Of a DNA stretch of 64,000 nucleotides, positions 59,698-64,000 are shown piece by piece. Origin of the DNA: Acidobacteriota bacterium (GTDB taxonomy: Bacteria; Acidobacteriota; Terriglobia; Acidiferrales; UBA7541). Positions within the stretch are counted from its first letter, which is position 1. Each line of letters opens with the position of its first letter. Position numbers and translations under genes: made by a program. A model generated the notes under the pieces. That model did no database searches. It had not been told where the DNA came from and worked only from the letters and a program-made list of their open reading frames with translations. The DNA lies in assembly GCA_021788095.1 (NCBI GenBank), contig JAJYLB010000013.1, positions 1 through 64,000 on the forward strand, given 5' to 3'.

Positions 59698-60036
59698 ATG
59701 GGTGGGCCGGAGGGCATGTTTCCCCAGTCGTATGTAGGTCTGGCAGCGCAAGCGCCCGCGAGCGGCGGATTGGTAGCGCTCCTTCCGCTGGTGCTCGTGC
59801 TGGTCATCTTTTACCTCCTCCTGATCCTGCCCGCCCAGCGGCGGCAGAAAAAGATTGCCTCCATGCACCAATCGCTCAAAAGCGGCGATAAAATAGTAAC
59901 GAACGGCGGGATTTACGGCGTCGTGGTGGGAGTGGAGGGCGACACCATCCAGTTGCGAGTCGCCGACCAGGTGAAGCTACGCGTGGCGCGGAACGCGGTG
60001 GCCGGGCTCCAGCCGGAAAGCGGCAAGGAGAGCTGA
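59698..60036 (+). CDS. yajC: preprotein translocase auxiliary subunit YajC
   Basis: A 112-residue single-pass inner-membrane protein that joins the SecDF complex. The membrane helix (about 24–44) ends in the family motif LPAQRRQKK, and then LKSGDKIVTNGGIYG precedes the soluble tail. The ATG used has no strong ribosome site; a second ATG at codon 7 is possible. secD follows after 29 bases. Confidence 0.93.
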   Translation: MGGPEGMFPQSYVGLAAQAPASGGLVALLPLVLVLVIFYLLLILPAQRRQKKIASMHQSLKSGDKIVTNGGIYGVVVGVEGDTIQLRVADQVKLRVARNAVAGLQPESGKES

Positions 60037-60065
60037 GGGCGGGCGGCGGCGCGGCTAGACCGAAG

Positions 60066-61685
60066 ATGAATCAAAACCTCAGATGGAAGGCGCTCTTCAT
60101 CTTCGCGGTGATTCTCGTCTGCCTGTGGGGCCTGTTCGCGCGCCCGTCGTTTCCCACTTCCTGGCAGCAGGTGAAGCAGAATTTCCAGCATGGCATCAAG
60201 CTCGGCTTGGACCTCAAAGGCGGATCGGAGCTGGTGCTGCAAGTACACCGGCAGGACGCCATCCGCTACCAATGCGATCGCGTGCTCGATTCGCTGACCC
60301 GCGAACTGAACGCGAAAGGTATCAAGACCGGCGAGATCAAGCAGCAAGGCGATACCCAGATTCTGGTGACGAGCGTCGCCCTGGACCAGACCGCCGCCTT
60401 CCGGAGCCTCGTCCAGACCGACTACCCGGATTGGGACCTCTCGCTTGCCGGCGGCCAAGCCAACGGCTACCTGCTCGCCCTGAAGCCCGCCGCCGTCGCC
60501 GCCCTCGATAGCCAGACGATGCAAACGGAGATCGACACCCTCAACCAGCGCATCAACGGGCTCGGTTTGAGTGAGACCAAGGTCGCCCCGTACGGCAGCC
60601 AAGGCAACGAAATCATGATCGAGCTGCCCGGCGTGGGAGATCCCGCCGAAGCCGAGAGCGTGATCAATACCCAGGGCACTCTCGAACTTCACAAGGTGAT
60701 CGACGGACCGTATCCTTCCGAAGCCGAAGCCCTCGCCGCCCACGGCGGCATCATGCCGCAGGGCACCACGATCGTGCCGGGCGCCGCCGACGAGACGAGC
60801 CAGCAGGCGGGGGCAACCGTCTATTACGTGCTCACGCAGAACCCGGTGGTGACCGGGGCCGACCTCAAGGGCGCCAGCGCCGAAATGAATCCGGAGATGC
60901 CGGGACAATGGCAGGTCCAATTCGATCTGGACCGAGCCGGCGCGGATGCTTTCGGGCCTTTCACGGCGGCCAATATCGGCCAGCGGCTGGCCATCGTCCT
61001 GGATGGGAAGGTGAAGTCGGCGCCCGTGATCCAAGGCCACATCACCGATACCGGCCAGATCACCGGCAGTTTCACCCAGGAGCAAGCCAACGCTCTCGCC
61101 ATCGTGCTGAAGGCGGGCCGGCTGCCTGCCAGCGTCAGCTACGAGTCCAAGAGCACGGTGGGGCCGTCGCTCGGCGCCGACTCGATTCGCGAGGGCGTGC
61201 TCGCCTCGATCATCAGCCTGCTGGCCGTGATGATCTTCCTCCTGTTCTATTACCGGCTTTCGGGCGTGAACGCGGTGCTGGCCCTGTTTTTGAATCTCGT
61301 GATTCTGCTGGCCGCGCTCGCCTATTTCAGCTTCGTGCTCACGCTGCCCGGCATCGCTGGCGTGATCTTGACGATCGGCATGGGCGTGGATTCCAACGTG
61401 CTCGTTTTCGAGCGGATTCGGGAGGAATTACGCGCGGGCAAGGCGAACGCCTCGGCCGTGGACCTGGGGTTCGAGAAGGCTTTCTTGACGATCATCGATA
61501 CGCACGTCACCACGGTGGTTTCGGCGATCTTTCTTTCGATGTTCGGCAGCGGGCCGGTGCGCGGCTTCGCGATCACCCTGATCATCGGCTTGGTGGCGAA
61601 CCTGTTTACGTCGATCTACGTCTCGCGAACGATTTTCGAATGGCACCTGGGTCGGATGACGCGCCAGGCGGAGTTGAGTATTTAG
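60066..61685 (+). CDS. secD: protein-export membrane protein SecD
   Basis: A 539-residue subunit that uses the proton gradient to complete protein export. An N-terminal helix is followed by a large periplasmic part with GLDLKGGSELVLQV and the conserved RVNGLGLSE-type stretch (QRINGLGLSETKV), and then five more helices in the last 170 residues, with GMGVDSNVLVFERIREE. Length is usual for the family. A 253-base gap with a repeat separates it from secF. Confidence 0.95.
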   Translation: MNQNLRWKALFIFAVILVCLWGLFARPSFPTSWQQVKQNFQHGIKLGLDLKGGSELVLQVHRQDAIRYQCDRVLDSLTRELNAKGIKTGEIKQQGDTQILVTSVALDQTAAFRSLVQTDYPDWDLSLAGGQANGYLLALKPAAVAALDSQTMQTEIDTLNQRINGLGLSETKVAPYGSQGNEIMIELPGVGDPAEAESVINTQGTLELHKVIDGPYPSEAEALAAHGGIMPQGTTIVPGAADETSQQAGATVYYVLTQNPVVTGADLKGASAEMNPEMPGQWQVQFDLDRAGADAFGPFTAANIGQRLAIVLDGKVKSAPVIQGHITDTGQITGSFTQEQANALAIVLKAGRLPASVSYESKSTVGPSLGADSIREGVLASIISLLAVMIFLLFYYRLSGVNAVLALFLNLVILLAALAYFSFVLTLPGIAGVILTIGMGVDSNVLVFERIREELRAGKANASAVDLGFEKAFLTIIDTHVTTVVSAIFLSMFGSGPVRGFAITLIIGLVANLFTSIYVSRTIFEWHLGRMTRQAELSI

Positions 61686-61770
61686 GAGAAGACGGAAAGA
61701 AACGAGACGAATTCCCTTCGGGGCGCGTCTCAGGAGAGTTGGCAGGATGTCACAAGAGGCGCTTTTTCCG

Positions 61771-61915
61771 ACGGTCATCCCGAGGCTGCCGCCGTTCGAC
61801 AGGCTCACGGCCCTGACCGGAGTCGAAGGGCGGCGGCCGAAGGATCCCGGCCCCGTTTCCGGGGAATTGACGGAATGCCTCGCTTCGCTCAGCATCATAT
61901 CTGGGCCTATTGCGG
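61771..61915. repeat. composite intergenic repeat between secD and secF
   Basis: The segment begins GTCATCCCGAGG and contains an imperfect inverted pair, GCCGCCGTTCGAC (61788–61800) against GTCGAAGGGCGGCGGC (61822–61837), and then a short CCCCG/CGGGG hairpin and a GCTTCGCTCAGCATCAT stretch. It looks like nested intergenic repeats of the kind seen at 30028–30113. It accounts for most of the unusually long gap within the secDF pair. Confidence 0.45.
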
Positions 61916-61938
61916 CGTCCTCGTAGCAAGCGGCGGCG

Positions 61939-63255
61939 ATGGAATTCTTCAAGAGCCCGAACTTTCGCTGGATGGCCAAGACGAAGTATTTCGTCAGCCT
62001 CTCGGTGATCCTGTTGCTGGTCGGCTTTGTTTCCTGGCTGCGCCAGGGCGGGCTGCTCTATGGAATCGACTTCAAGGGCGGGACCCTGGTCACCGTCCGC
62101 TTCGCCGGCACGCCCCCGTCCGCGAAAGTGCGCGCGGCGCTGGCGCAGGAAGGGCTCGGCGCCCCATCCATCCAGCCCATCAGCGATCCTGCCGATCCCG
62201 CCTCGAAAAACGACCTGCAGATCGGGCTCAAGGAAACAGGCGGGACGAGCCAGCAACTCGATGCCGGCCGCGACGCGATCAAGCTGGCGCTCGCCAAGAT
62301 CTTCCCCGCCCCCGCCGGCAAGCAGGATTTCAACGCCGCCATTGCCGGCGAGCTTGCCGATTACCTCACCCAGCAGGACCCGCTGCACCTCGGCTTATCC
62401 GCGGGAGCGCCCTACAAGCAACTGGCCGCCTCCCTGATCCACTACCGCGACGTGGATCGCGGCGGGTTGGTGACTTCGCTCGCCGACCTGGCCAAAGCCC
62501 CCGACGCGACGCCGGCGGTTGTGGCGAGCCTCGAGAAGTCCTACTATGCCGGCCCGTACGTCATCCGCAGCACCGACATCGAGGGCCCGGCGGAGGGCGC
62601 CTACTTGCGCCACCAGGCCGTTCTCGCCACACTCTACGCCCTGGCAGGCATGCTGATCTACGTGGCGTTTCGGTTCTCGGGCGGCGGCCTGCTGCACCTG
62701 ACCGCGGAGGCAGGCGACTTTTTCCTCTGGCGCTGGATCGATTTCGCCATCTTCGGTCTTGCGGCGGTGATCGCCGTGTTTCACGACGTCTTGATCACGC
62801 TCGGGCTTTTCTGTCTGTTCCACTTCGAGATCTCGCTCACGGTGATCGCCGCTTTGCTCACTCTGGTGGGCTATTCGATGAACGATACGATCGTGATCTT
62901 CGATCGCGTCCGGGAAAACCTGCGGCTCATGCGACGCGAGCCGTTTCCGGAGATCGTCGACCGATCCATCAACCAGACGCTCTCGCGGACGATCCTGACG
63001 AGCGGGTTGACGTTCCTGGCGGTACTGGTGCTGTTCCTGTTGGGGGGCGAGGGCTTGCGCTCTTTCGCCTTTGCCATGGTCGTGGGAGTTGTGGTAGGAA
63101 CCTATTCCAGCTTCGGGATTGCGGCTCCGATTGTCGTGGCTTGGAACCACTTTCGGACCCGCAAGGCACCCGCGGGCGCATCGCCCGGTTCCGGTGGACG
63201 GTCGTCAAGAGAGAAAACGGCGGACCGACGCATGGCGGCAGCCGGAAGGAGGTAG
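61939..63255 (+). CDS. secF: protein-export membrane protein SecF with enlarged periplasmic domain
   Basis: A 438-residue SecF, about 100 residues longer than usual. The first helix (about 17–33), the YGIDFKGGTLVTVRF strand and the C-terminal helices with HDVLITLGLFCLF, YSMNDTIVIFDRVREN and TSGLTFLAVLVLFLLGGEGLRSFAFAM are canonical. Extra sequence lies between about 95 and 195 in the periplasmic domain, and a smaller insert (SGGGLLHLTAEAGDFF) follows the second helix. The last 35 residues are basic and disordered. The TonB gene starts three bases after its stop. Confidence 0.93.
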   Translation: MEFFKSPNFRWMAKTKYFVSLSVILLLVGFVSWLRQGGLLYGIDFKGGTLVTVRFAGTPPSAKVRAALAQEGLGAPSIQPISDPADPASKNDLQIGLKETGGTSQQLDAGRDAIKLALAKIFPAPAGKQDFNAAIAGELADYLTQQDPLHLGLSAGAPYKQLAASLIHYRDVDRGGLVTSLADLAKAPDATPAVVASLEKSYYAGPYVIRSTDIEGPAEGAYLRHQAVLATLYALAGMLIYVAFRFSGGGLLHLTAEAGDFFLWRWIDFAIFGLAAVIAVFHDVLITLGLFCLFHFEISLTVIAALLTLVGYSMNDTIVIFDRVRENLRLMRREPFPEIVDRSINQTLSRTILTSGLTFLAVLVLFLLGGEGLRSFAFAMVVGVVVGTYSSFGIAAPIVVAWNHFRTRKAPAGASPGSGGRSSREKTADRRMAAAGRR

Positions 63256-63258
63256 GGC

Positions 63259-63999
63259 GTGTTTGACGATTTGGTGGTTTCCGGCGCGCATCGTCAGAAG
63301 ACGCATACGCGCTGGACGATCCTCGTTTCGCTGATTGGCCAATTGTGCATCCTGACGGTGTTGATCTTGATTCCTCTGATCTACACCCAGGCGCTGCCCA
63401 CGTCGATGTTGACGACGATGCTCACCGCACCTCCGCCACCACCGCCGGCGCCGCCTCCACCGCCCAAAGCCGTGGCGGTGGTCAAGCCGCCGCCCAGTTT
63501 CATCCAGCACAACCAGCTGATAGCGCCCAAAGTCATCCCCAAGAACGTCACCATCGTCAAGGAGAAGGCGGCGCCGCCCAGCATGGACGGCATGACCGGC
63601 GGCGTGGTGGGCGGCGCGACGGGCGGCTCGGCCGGCGGCGTGATGGGCGGCATCATCGGGTCGACCGGACCCGCGGCCCCTCCGCCACCGCCCAAGAAGA
63701 CCCCGGAGATCATCCACGTGGGTGGAGACGCGGAAGCGGCGCGGTGCATCCGCAAGGTGACGCCGATTTACCCCGAGATCGCGCAGGAGGCCCGGATTCA
63801 GGGCACGGTGGTCTTTCACGCGATCATCGGCAAAGACGGCACGGTGCAGCAGTTGACCTACATTTCCGGCCCGCCTCTGCTGGTCCAGGCGGCGAAGGAA
63901 GCCATCGAGCAGTGGAGGTACCAGCCCGAACTCCTCAATGGCGTGCCGGTCGAGGTGGACACGGTGATTTCCGCCGTCTTCACGTTGGGCGGGCAGTAA
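63259..63999 (+). CDS. tonB: TonB-family energy transducer
   Basis: A 246-residue inner-membrane protein that passes proton-motive energy to outer-membrane receptors. A helix near 20–42 is followed by a Pro-rich stretch with poly-Pro runs (about 57–75 and 140–150), a Gly-rich linker, and a TonB C-terminal domain (about 160–246) with VTPIYPEIAQEARIQGTVV and EAIEQWRYQP. The start is GTG with AAGGAGGT five bases upstream, directly after secF, so it is coupled to it. The gene ends one base before the window edge; exbB and exbD may follow. Confidence 0.93.
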   Translation: MFDDLVVSGAHRQKTHTRWTILVSLIGQLCILTVLILIPLIYTQALPTSMLTTMLTAPPPPPPAPPPPPKAVAVVKPPPSFIQHNQLIAPKVIPKNVTIVKEKAAPPSMDGMTGGVVGGATGGSAGGVMGGIIGSTGPAAPPPPPKKTPEIIHVGGDAEAARCIRKVTPIYPEIAQEARIQGTVVFHAIIGKDGTVQQLTYISGPPLLVQAAKEAIEQWRYQPELLNGVPVEVDTVISAVFTLGGQ

Positions 64000-64000
64000 G

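Overview
The window is GC-rich chromosomal DNA, densely packed with genes on both strands, from a Gram-negative-type bacterium that most resembles Acidobacteriota. This assignment is an inference. It rests on the acidobacterial-style order prs–rplY–pth–rpsF–rpsR–rplI–dnaB, a proline-rich TonB directly behind secDF, the intergenic stem-loop repeats, and the mix of futalosine-type menaquinone genes, selA, larB and a COG1964-type radical SAM enzyme. I see no rRNA, tRNA, CRISPR array or prophage. The only trace of a mobile element is a transposase tail at the left edge.

Layout. 1–350 holds the IS remnant and repeats. 344–10374 is mostly accessory: a VKOR–DsbA–rhodanese fusion, a PEP-mutase/isocitrate-lyase-like enzyme, a membrane-anchored beta-lactamase-fold serine hydrolase, two small Cys-rich proteins, a DUF2461 protein, a three-cluster radical SAM enzyme related to tetraether/membrane-spanning lipid synthases, and a degenerate GIY-YIG-like protein. 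10553–12342 carries queG and a cyclophilin. 12407–29077 is one long leftward block: an Arg-rich hypothetical protein, lon, cca, an M20 amidohydrolase, an RsbU-type phosphatase, dinB, prmC, a site-2 protease, a GH39-like hydrolase, mqnE–mqnP–ubiX (menaquinone by the futalosine route), yefM–yoeB and a methyltransferase. larB and selA converge at about 29.9 kb.

31762–43157 is a rightward housekeeping run: purH, a large TPR protein, ispE, prs, rplY, pth, rpsF–rpsR–rplI, dnaB and a membrane PIN–TRAM protein. 43172–44629 is leftward (a zinc-binding hypothetical protein and a SYLF protein). 44772–53380 is rightward: dacB, a LOG protein, mutS2, dnaG and rpoD. 53482–58330 mixes DUF2231, two dipeptide-transporter ATPases and a DPP-IV-like peptidase. 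The right end is the export cluster tgt–yajC–secD–secF followed by tonB.

Two things recur across the window. First, several genes lack a Shine-Dalgarno sequence and instead have a -10 hexamer 7–9 nt before the start codon, which suggests leaderless mRNAs. Second, short palindromic intergenic repeats recur, with compensatory changes between copies. The most attractive single candidate for new biology is the radical SAM protein at 6795–8939.
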